Shown piece by piece: positions 35,853 to 45,135 of a stretch of 61,195 nt of DNA. Position numbers and translations under genes: made by a program. The stretch lies in NCBI GenBank assembly GCA_913009685.1, contig CAJVXP010000011.1, forward strand, positions 1 through 61,195. The letters are read 5' to 3'. Below the pieces are notes generated by a model that saw only the letters and a program-made list of their open reading frames with translations, was not told the DNA's origin and did not search any database. Positions within the stretch are counted from its first letter, which is position 1. Every line of letters begins with the position of its first letter. The DNA comes from an uncultured Bacteroidota bacterium. GTDB taxonomy: Bacteria > Bacteroidota > Bacteroidia > Bacteroidales > F082.

Positions 35853-36953
35853 CTATTTCGGGAAAGAAAGGAAATAAAAATCCAGAAGTTTTTGGGAAGC
35901 TTCGTAAGGCGACAGTTGCCGGTTCAGTATTTGGTTTTTGTATTTTGCCAGCCGTTTTTTTATTTCCGGAAGGTTAAAGAAATGGTCGTGAATGGCCTGG
36001 TGAATGGTCTCTTCAAACAAGTTGTAATCCTGATGTTTGCGGTTTTTTACGAACGAGCCGTTTTCTTTGGTCAAATGCAAAAACTTTTCAATCTGCTGCC
36101 AGACTAACGACAGATTTTCGCCGTAGAGTGCTGAAGCGGTCATCACTGAAGGCTGCCATCCGTTGGTAAATGGTGGAAAAAGGTGGAGAGCATTTTCATA
36201 CTCGCGTTTTGCCAGGTTGGCTCTGTTTTTATTTTCGCCATCGGCTTTGTTGATAACAATCAGGTCGGCCATTTCCATAATACCGCGTTTGATACCCTGT
36301 AGTTCATCACCACCGCCGGCAAGCATGAGTAACAGGAAGAAATCGACCATTTGTGCTACAGCGGTCTCCGACTGGCCGACACCTACCGTTTCCACAAAAA
36401 CAGTATCATAACCGGCCGCTTCGCACAAAATCATGGCTTCGCGGGTTTTGCGGGCCACACCGCCCAATGTCCCGGCGCTGGCCGAAGGACGGATAAAAGC
36501 ATTTTCGTTAACGCTGAGTTTTTCCATGCGGGTTTTATCGCCAAGAATGCTGCCACGGCTGCGCATGCTGCTCGGGTCGATGGTGAGCACCGCCACCCGG
36601 TGTCCTTTTTCGATAAGAAACAGTCCGAAACTTTCGATAAAAGTACTTTTTCCTACGCCGGGCACACCCGTAATGCCAAGGCGCAATGCTTTCCCCGAAA
36701 GGGGAAGACACAACCGGATTAATTCGCTGGCAATCTCGTGGTCTTTGGGCAAAGTGCTTTCAACCAGCGTAATGGCCTGGCTAAGCATGGTGCGGTTACC
36801 GGTTTGTATAGCCTTGAAATATTCCCGGGGATTTGCATGGTTTTTCCTAAACTTATCCGGTTTTTGCTGCAGCAAAGGGTTAACGGCCTCTGGTTTTTCC
36901 ACTCCGGCATTTACCCTGAGGGCACTTTTCTTATGTGATTTTCCGCTGTTCAT
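35853..36953 (-). CDS. meaB: MeaB-type GTPase (methylmalonyl-CoA mutase chaperone)
   Basis: A SIMIBI-class GTPase that protects and reloads B12-dependent methylmalonyl-CoA mutase. Of 366 residues, the first 40 are a variable basic extension. The GTPase core follows: P-loop GITGVPGVGKST (about 94-105), Mg-site IDPSSMRSRGSILGDKTRM, FVETVGVGQSE (switch), and NKAD (about 239-242). The C-terminal arm used for dimerisation is present. The mutase genes are not in the window. The B12 link to MetH is notable, because both depend on cobalamin supply. Confidence 0.93.
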   Translation of the reverse strand: MNSGKSHKKSALRVNAGVEKPEAVNPLLQQKPDKFRKNHANPREYFKAIQTGNRTMLSQAITLVESTLPKDHEIASELIRLCLPLSGKALRLGITGVPGVGKSTFIESFGLFLIEKGHRVAVLTIDPSSMRSRGSILGDKTRMEKLSVNENAFIRPSASAGTLGGVARKTREAMILCEAAGYDTVFVETVGVGQSETAVAQMVDFFLLLMLAGGGDELQGIKRGIMEMADLIVINKADGENKNRANLAKREYENALHLFPPFTNGWQPSVMTASALYGENLSLVWQQIEKFLHLTKENGSFVKNRKHQDYNLFEETIHQAIHDHFFNLPEIKKRLAKYKNQILNRQLSPYEASQKLLDFYFLSFPK

Positions 36954-36963
36954 TTACGAATAA

Positions 36964-36971
36964 CAAAAGTA
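36964..36971 (-). promoter_or_regulatory. -7 box of the meaB promoter
   Basis: TACTTTTG on the minus strand, 10 bp before the meaB start, implying a very short or absent leader. Confidence 0.55.
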
Positions 36972-37035
36972 CGAAAATAGAGGAGATGGTGAATGGTGAA
37001 CACGGATTTCTGAATACAAAGCGGTTCTAAAATCC

Positions 37036-37878
37036 TTATCCCAGCCGTTGCAGCATGTTTACCTCTTTTTCGGAGAGGAAGCGCCATTTGCCGCGGGGCA
37101 GGTCTTTTTTGGTGAGGCCGGCAAGAAAAACGCGGTCCAGTTTAATAACCTGGTATCCGAGATGTTCAAAAACACGACGGACAATTCTGTTTTTACCGGA
37201 ATGAAGTTCTATCCCGATTTGTTTTTTATCCTCTGCGCCGGCCACATAAGCAATGCTGTCGGGAACGATCTTTCCGTCTTCAAGGTCTATGCCATCGGCA
37301 ATGCTGAGCATGTCGTTTTTGGTGAGATTTTTGTCGAGAAAAACATGGTAAATCTTCTTAATGCGAAATTTGGGATGCATCAGTTTTTTGGCCAGCTCGC
37401 CGTCATTGGTAAACAGCAGCAGTCCTATGGTGTTGCGGTCGAGCCGGCCTACCGGATAAATACGTTCCGGGCAGGCTTTTTCTACCAGGCTCATCACTGT
37501 GCGCCGGTTAAACGGATCGTCGGAGGTGGTCAGAAAGCCTTTAGGTTTGTTGAGTAACAGGTAACGTGGCTTCTCCTGTTTCAGTGTCTGCCCGCCAAAC
37601 TTTACTTTGTCGCCGGGCATAACCTTGGTCCCCAACCGGGTAACCACTTCTCCGTTTATTGTTACCGCGCCACCTTCGATAAGCTGGTCGGCAGCACGGC
37701 GGGAAGCTACCCCTGCGTTAGCAAGATATTTGTTCAGGCGAATGCCTTCGCTGGGTTTTTCCAATTTCATCCTCTTTTTTTCCGGTTTTTCACCCTTTTT
37801 CCATTGCTTCGGTTTTCCGGGTTTTGAAAAGGATTTTTTTTCTTTTTGCGGTCTTTGTGGTCTTTTCTGCGCTGTCAT
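37036..37878 (-). CDS. Ribosomal large subunit pseudouridine synthase (RluB/RsuA family)
   Basis: A 280-residue pseudouridine synthase. The first 45 residues are very Lys/Pro-rich, typical of Bacteroidota members. An S4 RNA-binding domain follows (RLNKYLANAGVASRRAADQL, about 47-66), then the catalytic domain with the aspartate in PVGRLDRNTIGLLLFTNDGE. It most likely modifies a uridine in 23S rRNA. The ATG at 37878 is chosen; an upstream ATG-frame start at 37902 falls within the promoter -7 box. Confidence 0.92.
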   Translation of the reverse strand: MTAQKRPQRPQKEKKSFSKPGKPKQWKKGEKPEKKRMKLEKPSEGIRLNKYLANAGVASRRAADQLIEGGAVTINGEVVTRLGTKVMPGDKVKFGGQTLKQEKPRYLLLNKPKGFLTTSDDPFNRRTVMSLVEKACPERIYPVGRLDRNTIGLLLFTNDGELAKKLMHPKFRIKKIYHVFLDKNLTKNDMLSIADGIDLEDGKIVPDSIAYVAGAEDKKQIGIELHSGKNRIVRRVFEHLGYQVIKLDRVFLAGLTKKDLPRGKWRFLSEKEVNMLQRLG

Positions 37879-37899
37879 AATTTCCTTAAAATGAGGCTG

Positions 37900-37907
37900 C
37901 AAAATTA
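37900..37907 (-). promoter_or_regulatory. -7 box of the pseudouridine synthase promoter
   Basis: TAATTTTG on the minus strand, 21 bp from the ATG at 37878. It overlaps the alternative start at 37902 and rules it out. Confidence 0.65.
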
Positions 37908-37980
37908 ATTAATCCTCCATAATGGTTGCTATGCTTTATAGAATTTATTATATTTACCTGATTTTTTGACCGGCACACCT

Positions 37981-39114
37981 ATGAAAAATGAATTTATCAC
38001 CCTTGCCACGCTGACTTATATGCGGGCACAACTGCTGAGCGCACGGCTGGAGCAGAAAGGCATAGAGAGTTTTATGACCAATGTTAACCGGATAAAAGAA
38101 GGCCCCGGAGGCGTTCAGGTTATCATTAATGCAGATGATTTGGAAAGAGCCATGACGGTTTGGGAAGACTTTAAAAGCGCTTATGGCAAAGAAAAACAGG
38201 AAGCCATTGACTTTATGCGCATTGCCCGGCGGATTTTGGTGCCATTCGACTTTACGCCCCATGCTGAAAACGCTGCCATCTACGCTTTGCAAATTGCATC
38301 TAAAATGAAAGCCGATGTGCAGTTGCTGAATGTCTATTTCGACCCGGGCATTACTCCCTTTGCACAATTGGAAAGTTTTACCTTTACGGTGAGCTTCGAT
38401 GATATTGGCCGCGAGGTGGAGCAGGAAACCGCCGATAATCTGAAAGCATTTTCCGAAAAATTAAAAAAAGTCCTGAAGCAACGCAAAATTCGCGGGGTGA
38501 ACGTGTTTTACGATTTGGTAAAAGGAAGTGCATCGCCCACAATTCTGGCCTACATCAGGGAATACAAACCCGGGCTGGTGATTATGGGAACGCGTGGAAG
38601 CGAACTGGAGGGACTGCGTTCTTTTGGCAGCGTAACAGCTAAAGTGATGAAAAAAGCCAAAACTCCTGTCCTTGCTGTTCCTAAAGATTACCCGGCAGGT
38701 AATTTCAAATCGCCTGAAAAAGTACTCTATGCCACCGACCTTGATCAATCTGATTACTGGGCACTGAGTAAACTGGCTTCATTTGTGAAGCCTTTTAATT
38801 CAAACATTTACTGCGTTCATGTTTCGGAAGAAATTGAAAAACACGAAGAGGTTTACATGCACCGGATGAGGGAGTTTGTAACGAAGACGCTGGGAGTGAA
38901 AAAGCTGGAATGCGGCCTGCTGGAGTGTCTTGACCCGCAGCTTGGGCTGGAGGATTTTATCAAAGAGAAGAAAATTGATATCGTCGCCATGACCACCCGT
39001 CATCACAGTCTGATATCCCGTTTTTACACACCAAGTGTAACCCAAAAATTCCTTTTCCAGACCACCATCCCGTTGTTGGTGTTCCATGCACTACCCCCGG
39101 GAGACAAAAAGTAG
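37981..39114 (+). CDS. Three-domain protein: DUF2007-like module plus two universal stress domains
   Basis: A 377-residue cytoplasmic protein. Residues about 1-65 (LATLTYMRAQLLSARLEQKG, then VQVIINADDLERAM) resemble the small DUF2007 signal-transducing domain. Residues about 78-225 form a universal stress protein domain with the nucleotide-site motif GTRGSELEGLRSFGS, and residues about 235-377 a second, more degenerate USP domain that lacks the Gly-rich motif. The first domain may bind ATP. The DUF2007-USP-USP fusion is unusual and suggests a ligand sensor. The start at 37981 (ATG) is preferred over a TTG at 37966. Confidence 0.85.
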   Translation: MKNEFITLATLTYMRAQLLSARLEQKGIESFMTNVNRIKEGPGGVQVIINADDLERAMTVWEDFKSAYGKEKQEAIDFMRIARRILVPFDFTPHAENAAIYALQIASKMKADVQLLNVYFDPGITPFAQLESFTFTVSFDDIGREVEQETADNLKAFSEKLKKVLKQRKIRGVNVFYDLVKGSASPTILAYIREYKPGLVIMGTRGSELEGLRSFGSVTAKVMKKAKTPVLAVPKDYPAGNFKSPEKVLYATDLDQSDYWALSKLASFVKPFNSNIYCVHVSEEIEKHEEVYMHRMREFVTKTLGVKKLECGLLECLDPQLGLEDFIKEKKIDIVAMTTRHHSLISRFYTPSVTQKFLFQTTIPLLVFHALPPGDKK

Positions 39115-39467
39115 CTGAGATTCAATGAAATAAAGATGTTTCTTGTAGATTTTTAGTTTAACTTTAAACAACTTCTTCCATAACAAACATTCAAGTTACA
39201 CTGCAAGCAAACTTATTATTTGAGGTTCTACTACCATTTTAGTGGATAAATTTCTTTTGCAGTACCATAAGTATCTCTTTGGGAGAAGTCAGAAGACCGA
39301 AGACGGAAGTTTTTCATTAACACAATAGCTAATAAATCTATTATTCATACCGGTTATTGCATGTTAAAGAAACTATTGTCAGGATGCTATTTTCTTCCGA
39401 CTTCTGACTTCCGGCTATTTAATAATTATACGATGCAATAGTTTTCCATAAAATTTGCAGTAGCACC
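39115..39467. other. Convergent gap with an 11-bp inverted repeat
   Basis: No gene seen. GAAGTCAGAAG (39285-39295) pairs exactly with 39401-39411, and related GGAAG/CTTCC words flank both arms. The word TTTGCAGTA occurs near both ends (about 39257 and 39458). The region separates the convergent stress protein and proC genes and may hold a factor-dependent terminator. Confidence 0.5.
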
Positions 39468-40271
39468 TTATTTTACCTCTTTAATTTTCTCAAAAGATGC
39501 CAGGACTCCCTGCACCAACGAGGAGCTGAAACCATGTAATTCCATTTTACTTAAACCGGTTATGGTTATCCCTCGCGGAGTTGTTACCTTATCTATTTCC
39601 GACTCAGGATGAATATTATTTTCCTGCAACAGAATAGAGGCCCCTTTTACTGTCTGGGTAACAATTTGTTTCGATAATTCAGAACTAAAACCAATCTCTA
39701 TTCCGGCTTGCATTGCAGCTCTAATGTATCGCATAGCGAAAGCTATACCGCTGGCTGCCAAAACGGTAGCGGCCCCCATTAAATCATCATCAACAAAAGC
39801 CGAATGACCCATCACATTAAACAGGCCTGCAATGGTATTATTTTGTACTTCATCCTGGCTATTGGTTGAAATACAAGTCATGGATTCCCCAACCGATATC
39901 GCAATATTAGGCATAGCCCTGTACAAACTAATCGTAGTGCTGCCCAAAATACCCGCTAATTCTGTTAGTTTCACTCCGGTTACGGTAGAAATAACAATGG
40001 GTTTCTTTTTTAAGATATCTGATTTTACCGACGACAATATATCATTTATTTTATGTGGCTTTACACAAAAAATAACAATGTCCGACTCATTAACGGCTTT
40101 ATGATTATCGCTTGTTACATTCACCCCCTGCTCAGAAAAAGATAAAAGAAATTGTATTTTTCGACGGGTAATTGTTAAATCTTCAGGACGCACTGCGTTA
40201 GCTCGCAAAAGACCCGTGGCAATTGATTTTCCCAGGTTTCCGCCTCCTATGATGGCTATTTTTTTGTTCAT
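39468..40271 (-). CDS. proC: Pyrroline-5-carboxylate reductase
   Basis: Last step of proline synthesis, reducing pyrroline-5-carboxylate with NAD(P)H. The 267 residues show the N-terminal Rossmann motif IAIIGGGNLGKSIATGLL, the FCVKPH loop, MPNIAISVGESMT and the C-terminal helical dimer domain with SGIAFAMRYIRAAMQAGIEIG and the KVTTPRGIT motif. The sequence around the substrate motif is TTPRGIT rather than the usual SPGGTT, so the specificity deserves caution. It is followed by no close gene on the minus strand. Confidence 0.9.
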   Translation of the reverse strand: MNKKIAIIGGGNLGKSIATGLLRANAVRPEDLTITRRKIQFLLSFSEQGVNVTSDNHKAVNESDIVIFCVKPHKINDILSSVKSDILKKKPIVISTVTGVKLTELAGILGSTTISLYRAMPNIAISVGESMTCISTNSQDEVQNNTIAGLFNVMGHSAFVDDDLMGAATVLAASGIAFAMRYIRAAMQAGIEIGFSSELSKQIVTQTVKGASILLQENNIHPESEIDKVTTPRGITITGLSKMELHGFSSSLVQGVLASFEKIKEVK

Positions 40272-40367
40272 AAGCGATACATTTAAAATATAAAATGATA
40301 ATTTTTGACAAATTAAAAGAATAACCTCTTACAATGCTAATAAAACAGAAAAAAAAAGCCATCAAAT

Positions 40368-40408
40368 AAAAAAGGAACGTATCCTTCTCATTGGATGCGT
40401 TCCTTTTT
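40368..40408 (-). terminator. Terminator of the tRNA-Arg gene
   Basis: On the minus strand AAAAAGGAACGCATCC pairs with GGATACGTTCCTTTTT (one mismatch) around an 8-nt loop. It follows the tRNA directly and ends in a T run. Confidence 0.85.
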
Positions 40409-40411
40409 CAG

Positions 40412-40483
40412 TAGCCTCACCAGGACTCGAACCTGGATCTAGAGTTTAGGAAACTCCTATTCTATCCCTTGAACTATGAGGCC
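40412..40483 (-). tRNA. tRNA-Arg (anticodon CCU)
   Basis: A 72-nt cloverleaf on the minus strand. The acceptor stem is GGCCTCA with TGAGGCT (one G-U pair) and discriminator A. The D-arm is GTTC/GAAT, the anticodon arm GGAGT-TTCCTAA-ACTCT gives anticodon CCT, and the T-arm is CCAGG-TTCGAGT-CCTGG. CCA is not encoded. It reads AGG arginine codons. Confidence 0.96.
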
Positions 40484-40552
40484 AAAATACCGGGCTGCAA
40501 AATTAAACTTTTTAGTAAAGCAGAAGTCATAACCCGGTATGTACTATTTTGT

Positions 40553-41737
40553 TTATCCTTCGATGGCGGCTACTCCGGGGAGTGTTTTCCCCTCAATATA
40601 TTCGAGCATGGCACCGCCGCCGGTAGAAACGTAACTTACCTTATCCTGCAAGTGGTATTTGTTCACCGCCGCTACAGAATCGCCGCCGCCAACCAGCGAA
40701 AAAGCACCTTTTGCCGTAGCGCGGGCAATAGCCTGGGCGACATCTATCGTGCCTTCGGCAAAATTATCCATTTCAAATACGCCCATAGGTCCGTTCCAAA
40801 GAATGGTAGCAGAGTTTTCAATAACTTTCCTAAAGGTCTCACTGGCCTCCACACCAATATCCAATCCCATCCAGCCATCGGGAATTTCATCGGAGGGACG
40901 GCATTTTTGGTTAGCATCGTTGGCAAATTTATCGGCAATAACTGCATCTTGGGGGATGTATAGATGAACGCCCAGTTTCTCGGCTTTTTTTATGGCTTCG
41001 CGGGCTGTGTCGATCAAATCGTCTTCCACCAGCGAATTTCCCACCTGGCCGCCTTTGGCTTTGATAAATGTAAACATCATTCCCCCGCCGATAATCAGGT
41101 TGTCCACTTTGTCGAGCAGGTTGTTGATGATTTCGATTTTACCGGATACTTTGGCTCCTCCCAAAATAGCGGTGAAAGGTTTTTCGCCCTCTTTCAGCAC
41201 TTTGTTGATGCTTTTCAGCTCATTGCCCATCACATAACCGAACATTTTAGCTTCGGGGAAGAATTGAGCTATAACTGTAGTGGAAGCATGGGCGCGATGA
41301 GCCGTACCAAAAGCATCATTTACATATACGTCGGCCAGTTCCGAAAGTTTTTTGGCGAAAGCTGCATCCCCGGCAGTCTCTTCTTTGTAAAAACGGAGGT
41401 TTTCCAGCAACAGTACTTCACCGGCTTTTAAAACAGCTGCTTTTTCACGGGCTTGTTTGCCAATGCAGTCATCGGCAAACTGAACTTCCGTTCCCAGTTT
41501 CTCCGAAAGGTTTTTCACAACATGTTTCAACGAAAATTTCTCTTCCGGCCCGTTTTTGGGACGTCCCAAATGCGACATGAGTATCACGGCAGCGCCCTCT
41601 TTGCGGAGTTTCTGAATAGTAGGAATGGTTGCCCGTATGCGGGTATCATCGGTTATTTCAAAGTTTTCATTTAACGGCACGTTAAAATCCACACGTACCA
41701 ATACTTTTTTACCTTTAAAATCATAATTATCAATCAT
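40553..41737 (-). CDS. pgk: Phosphoglycerate kinase
   Basis: ATP-forming step of glycolysis, 1,3-bisphosphoglycerate to 3-phosphoglycerate. The 394-residue enzyme shows [20 protein letters not shown] at the start, [16 protein letters not shown], the LLLENLRF motif, the hinge [11 protein letters not shown] and the C-terminal GGGDSVAAV loop. I chose the ATG at 41737; an ATG at 41743 and a TTG at 41749 are in frame. A TAGTTTTG box lies upstream, in the 100-bp region shared with the divergent aminotransferase gene. Confidence 0.96.
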   Translation of the reverse strand: MIDNYDFKGKKVLVRVDFNVPLNENFEITDDTRIRATIPTIQKLRKEGAAVILMSHLGRPKNGPEEKFSLKHVVKNLSEKLGTEVQFADDCIGKQAREKAAVLKAGEVLLLENLRFYKEETAGDAAFAKKLSELADVYVNDAFGTAHRAHASTTVIAQFFPEAKMFGYVMGNELKSINKVLKEGEKPFTAILGGAKVSGKIEIINNLLDKVDNLIIGGGMMFTFIKAKGGQVGNSLVEDDLIDTAREAIKKAEKLGVHLYIPQDAVIADKFANDANQKCRPSDEIPDGWMGLDIGVEASETFRKVIENSATILWNGPMGVFEMDNFAEGTIDVAQAIARATAKGAFSLVGGGDSVAAVNKYHLQDKVSYVSTGGGAMLEYIEGKTLPGVAAIEG

Positions 41738-41772
41738 CTTCATCTTCAATAGGTTTTAAAAATTAATTTGTG

Positions 41773-41780
41773 CAAAACTA
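41773..41780 (-). promoter_or_regulatory. -7 box of the pgk promoter
   Basis: TAGTTTTG on the minus strand, about 35 bp from the pgk start. It lies back to back with the aminotransferase promoter. Confidence 0.6.
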
Positions 41781-41824
41781 AGAAGATAAAGCATAGCTTA
41801 CGCTCCATAAGCGTATAAAATCTG

Positions 41825-41832
41825 TACTTTTG
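41825..41832 (+). promoter_or_regulatory. -7 box of the aminotransferase promoter
   Basis: TACTTTTG, 16 bp before the ATG at 41849. Confidence 0.6.
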
Positions 41833-41848
41833 TGGCTCAATTTTCAGC

Positions 41849-43006
41849 ATGGAAGCATTTAAAGGAACCATACATACCAAGTTGCCGGAGACCGGCTCCT
41901 CTATTTTTGCCATTATGTCGCAGCTGACAGCGGAAAACAACGCGGTGAACCTGTCGCAGGGCTTCCCCGACTTCCCTGTTTCGGAGGAGCTTATTGAGCG
42001 TGTTCACCACTATATGAAAGAAGGGATGAACCAGTATGCACCCATGCCGGGTGTAAAACCGTTGCGCGAGGCCATTTCTCACATGTTCAACGACAAATAC
42101 GGTGTTACGTACGATGCAGATACGGAAATAAACATTACGGCCGGCGCTACACAAGCGTTATACGCGGCTATTTCAACTTTTATCAAAGAGGGAGATGAGG
42201 CCATTATTTTTGAACCGGCTTACGATTGTTATGCGCCTGCAGTTACGCTGAACGGAGGTCTGGTAAAATATTCCCGGTTGCAATTTCCCGATTTCAGTAT
42301 CAACTGGGACGAGCTGCCGCGCATGATTACACATCGTACCCGGCTGATTATCATTAACTCACCGCAAAATCCTACCGGTAGTGTGCTGAGTCGTGAGGAT
42401 ATGGAACGGCTGGAAAGGATTACCCGCGATACTGACATCATTGTTCTGAGTGATGAGGTTTACGAACATTTGATTTTCGATGGACTGACGCATCAAAGTG
42501 CCTGCCTGTTTCCGGAATTGGCGCAGCGAACACTGGTTATCGGCTCGTTTGGAAAGACTTTTCATGCCACCGGATGGAAAACCGGTTTCGTGCTGGCGCC
42601 CGAAAAATTGATGACCGAATTCAGAAAAGTACACCAGTTTGTGGTTTTTGCCAGTAACACACCGGTGCAGTATGCTATTGCAGATTTTATCGGTAACAAA
42701 GAAAATTATCTCCATCTCGGAACTTTTTATCAGGCAAAAAGAGACCTTTTCGCGGAGGGGCTGAAAGATTCGCGTTTCAAGGTGCTTCCGGCTCACGGAA
42801 CCTATTTTCAACTGCTGGATTACAGCGCTATTTCCAATGAAACGGAAATGGATTTTGCCCGCCTGCTTGTAGAAAAACATAAAATTGCCGCCATTCCCAT
42901 TGCGCCTTTTTACCAAAACCACGACGATCACAAAGTGCTGCGTTTCTGCTTTGCCAAAAAAGAGGAGACGCTGATCAAAGCAACAAAGATCTTGTCGGGG
43001 ATATAA
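41849..43006 (+). CDS. Methionine-type aminotransferase (glutamine transaminase K / YbdL family)
   Basis: A 385-residue class I PLP aminotransferase of the YbdL/KAT family, whose members transaminate the methionine-derived keto acid, often with glutamine as amino donor. Seen: LSQGFPDFPVSEELI (start of the domain), NSPQNPTGSVLS, DEVYEHLIFDG, the PLP lysine in GSFGKTFHATGWKTG (about 232) and the late arginine in LRFCFAKKEETL. The omega-amidase gene follows after 55 bp containing a perfect palindrome. That amidase removes the ketoglutaramate made from glutamine, so the two probably act in sequence in methionine salvage. Confidence 0.9.
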   Translation: MEAFKGTIHTKLPETGSSIFAIMSQLTAENNAVNLSQGFPDFPVSEELIERVHHYMKEGMNQYAPMPGVKPLREAISHMFNDKYGVTYDADTEINITAGATQALYAAISTFIKEGDEAIIFEPAYDCYAPAVTLNGGLVKYSRLQFPDFSINWDELPRMITHRTRLIIINSPQNPTGSVLSREDMERLERITRDTDIIVLSDEVYEHLIFDGLTHQSACLFPELAQRTLVIGSFGKTFHATGWKTGFVLAPEKLMTEFRKVHQFVVFASNTPVQYAIADFIGNKENYLHLGTFYQAKRDLFAEGLKDSRFKVLPAHGTYFQLLDYSAISNETEMDFARLLVEKHKIAAIPIAPFYQNHDDHKVLRFCFAKKEETLIKATKILSGI

Positions 43007-43035
43007 ATGCCAAGGGGTCATGACCCCTTGGCATT
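43006..43035. repeat. Perfect 30-bp palindrome between aminotransferase and omega-amidase genes
   Basis: AATGCCAAGGGGTCA is followed at once by its exact reverse complement. The palindrome begins at the last base of the aminotransferase stop codon and ends 26 bp before the omega-amidase ATG. As RNA it makes a 13-bp stem with a 4-nt loop; as DNA it is a two-fold symmetric site. There is no T tract, so it is not a classic terminator. Confidence 0.92.
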
Positions 43036-43061
43036 CAACCATTCATGGAAAAGTTACGACT

Positions 43062-43856
43062 ATGAAAAATCTCGAAATTCTTTATATTCAATCCGACCTG
43101 GCCTGGGAAAATCCGGTACAGAACAGGGAGAACTTTGAAAAGAAAATTCTGGGACAGGGACAGGGCTGCGATTTAATCGTATTGCCTGAGACTTTCACCA
43201 CCGGTTTTCCGGTTGACCCGGCTCCTTTTGCCGAAACTACCGACGGAGAAAGCCTGCAATGGATGCAACACCTCGCAGTCGAAACCGGAGCGGTTGTAAC
43301 CGGAAGTCTTTTGCTAAAAGAGGCAACAACTTATTTTAATGCCCTTATCTGGATGCGGCCGGATGGAATCTTTGAACGCTACGACAAACGGCATGTCTTC
43401 TCCATGGGCGGGGAACACAAACACATAAAAGCCGGTGAACACCAATTGGTTGTGAAGCTCAAAGGATGGAAAATCAAGCCCATGGTTTGCTATGATCTGC
43501 GCTTTCCGGTGTGGAGTAAAAACCGGTATGAAAACGGAGCTTTTGAATATGATCTCGCCATTTATGTAGCCAACTGGCCGGCCGTGCGTGTTTATCCGTG
43601 GGATGCGCTTCTAGTAGCCCGCGCCATCGAAAACCAGGCTTACGTACTGGGTGTCAATCGGGTGGGCCTTGACGGGCAGGGAAACAACTACTGCGGCCAT
43701 TCCAAACTAATAGATGCCAAAGGAGCCATTGTATCGGAAGCACCGGAGAGCAAAGAGGCATCCATGCGTGTAAGCCTTTTGGGAAAGCAATTACAGGAAT
43801 TCAGAAATAAATTTAACGTGGGCATGGACTGGGATGTGTTTGAAATTACCAGATAA
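43062..43856 (+). CDS. Omega-amidase of the nitrilase family (YafV/Nit2-like)
   Basis: A 264-residue carbon-nitrogen hydrolase. The Glu-Lys-Cys triad is visible: Glu in VLPETFTTGF (about 41), Lys in YDKRHVFSM (about 109) and Cys in KPMVCYDLRFPV (about 141). The YafV/Nit2 branch hydrolyses alpha-ketoglutaramate or ketosuccinamate, the products of glutamine or asparagine transaminases. The ATG at 43062 is used because the upstream open frame (from 43020) runs through the palindrome. Its place behind a glutamine-transaminase-type enzyme supports this function. Confidence 0.92.
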   Translation: MKNLEILYIQSDLAWENPVQNRENFEKKILGQGQGCDLIVLPETFTTGFPVDPAPFAETTDGESLQWMQHLAVETGAVVTGSLLLKEATTYFNALIWMRPDGIFERYDKRHVFSMGGEHKHIKAGEHQLVVKLKGWKIKPMVCYDLRFPVWSKNRYENGAFEYDLAIYVANWPAVRVYPWDALLVARAIENQAYVLGVNRVGLDGQGNNYCGHSKLIDAKGAIVSEAPESKEASMRVSLLGKQLQEFRNKFNVGMDWDVFEITR

Positions 43857-43860
43857 ATTG

Positions 43861-43893
43861 ATGGAATGTGAGAATGTGAGAATGTGAGAATGG
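43861..43893. repeat. Short tandem repeat GAGAATGT x3
   Basis: Just after the omega-amidase stop, the 8-bp word GAGAATGT repeats three times with partial copies on both sides. The rest of the gap to corA shows nothing. Confidence 0.6.
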
Positions 43894-43986
43894 GGTAATG
43901 TATTGGAGGAATAGACATTTTTGCAAAACCATTATTCTAAACTTCAGCTCATTTTGGTTAGGCACTCCAAACCGGGAAAAACTCTT

Positions 43987-44898
43987 TCACATCCAGTGTT
44001 TTTTCTTAAAATAGACCACCATCCCCACGCCGAGGCTAACCATAAGTGTCAGTAAAATCCAAAAAGCGGTACGCTCTTCCTGAAGGGGAAGTGTAACATT
44101 CATTCCGTAAAGGCCGGTGAGAAAAGTCAGTGGCAGCACAATGGATGAAATCAGGGTGAGAATTTTCATTATCTCGTTGGTTTTGTTGGTCTGCATGGAG
44201 TCGAAAGTGGTGGACAATCCTTCAATCAGCTCACCGTAATCTTCGGTCATGTCCCAGATTTTGTTGTAATAGTCGAGGATATTTCCCCAGTAATCTTCCA
44301 TGTTGTCGGCAAAGCCCTCAATACTTCCCGACTCGAATTTGTTAAAAACCCGCAACTGCGGTTTAAACATGGTGTTGAGCACAATAATATTTTTCCGCGT
44401 AGCCGAAAGGCGTTCGATAACAGTTTCGGCACGTGAATTGAAAAGCTCGCGGTTGATAAGCTCCAGCTCCAGCCCCACTTTACGAAGCAGATAAACGGCT
44501 TGTGTCATCAGATGCTCCATAACAGTATAGAGCAGCGCATCGGAAGTGGCAATTTCGAAATCATCACCTTTTTTTTCCTGTTTCCCCGCTTCATCAAAAA
44601 GATTATCAACTACCCAATGGGTTTTGCCTACGGTAATAAAGTAGTCTTCACCCCAGAAAATTTTCACCTCTTTTGGCTTTACAAAACGGTTTTGTTTATC
44701 GAAATTCGGAAAGTTAAGGATGAGAAAATAATAATCGTCATAAACGTCAATTTTCGGGCGCTGGCCCGTCTGCCGGCAGTCTTCAATGTCCAGTGCGTGA
44801 AAATGAAAAGTGTTTTCCAAAAATTCCAAATCCCGTTCGGAAGGCCTCGCGATATGGTACCATTTCAATCGTCCACCCAGTTTTACTGTCTCTATCAT
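43987..44898 (-). CDS. corA: CorA family magnesium transporter
   Basis: A 303-residue pentameric Mg2+ channel of the CorA/MIT family. The cytoplasmic alpha/beta domain and long stalk helix cover about residues 1-240, then two spans (about 240-262 and 275-297). The signature GMN is present in LTGLYGMNVTLP between them. The C-terminal tail is basic (FKKKHWM). It has no close neighbours on the same strand. Zinc or cobalt transport is a known alternative in the family. Confidence 0.94.
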   Translation of the reverse strand: MIETVKLGGRLKWYHIARPSERDLEFLENTFHFHALDIEDCRQTGQRPKIDVYDDYYFLILNFPNFDKQNRFVKPKEVKIFWGEDYFITVGKTHWVVDNLFDEAGKQEKKGDDFEIATSDALLYTVMEHLMTQAVYLLRKVGLELELINRELFNSRAETVIERLSATRKNIIVLNTMFKPQLRVFNKFESGSIEGFADNMEDYWGNILDYYNKIWDMTEDYGELIEGLSTTFDSMQTNKTNEIMKILTLISSIVLPLTFLTGLYGMNVTLPLQEERTAFWILLTLMVSLGVGMVVYFKKKHWM

Positions 44899-45135
44899 AG
44901 GTTTTACCTCCCGTTTTTTGTCAGGAATATTCCATTGGTTTACTTCTGCCGGTCAAAAATAATCAAATAAATCAAGTCTGAAGAAAATGCCGGATGGAAA
45001 AGACAATATTATGACAGCGAAGCGAATGACAAAGTAACCTGTTTCAGGACAAGACAATCAATTACCAGGAATTACCAACTGCCCGACAATTGTTTGACAA
45101 CTGTTTTCCAACCGAACACCAGTGGCAAAACCCTA

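Noticed and set aside
39468-40271. proC as a different NAD-dependent oxidoreductase
   Set aside because: The TTPRGIT motif departs from the usual substrate loop, but the Rossmann start, helical dimer domain and length all agree with pyrroline-5-carboxylate reductase.
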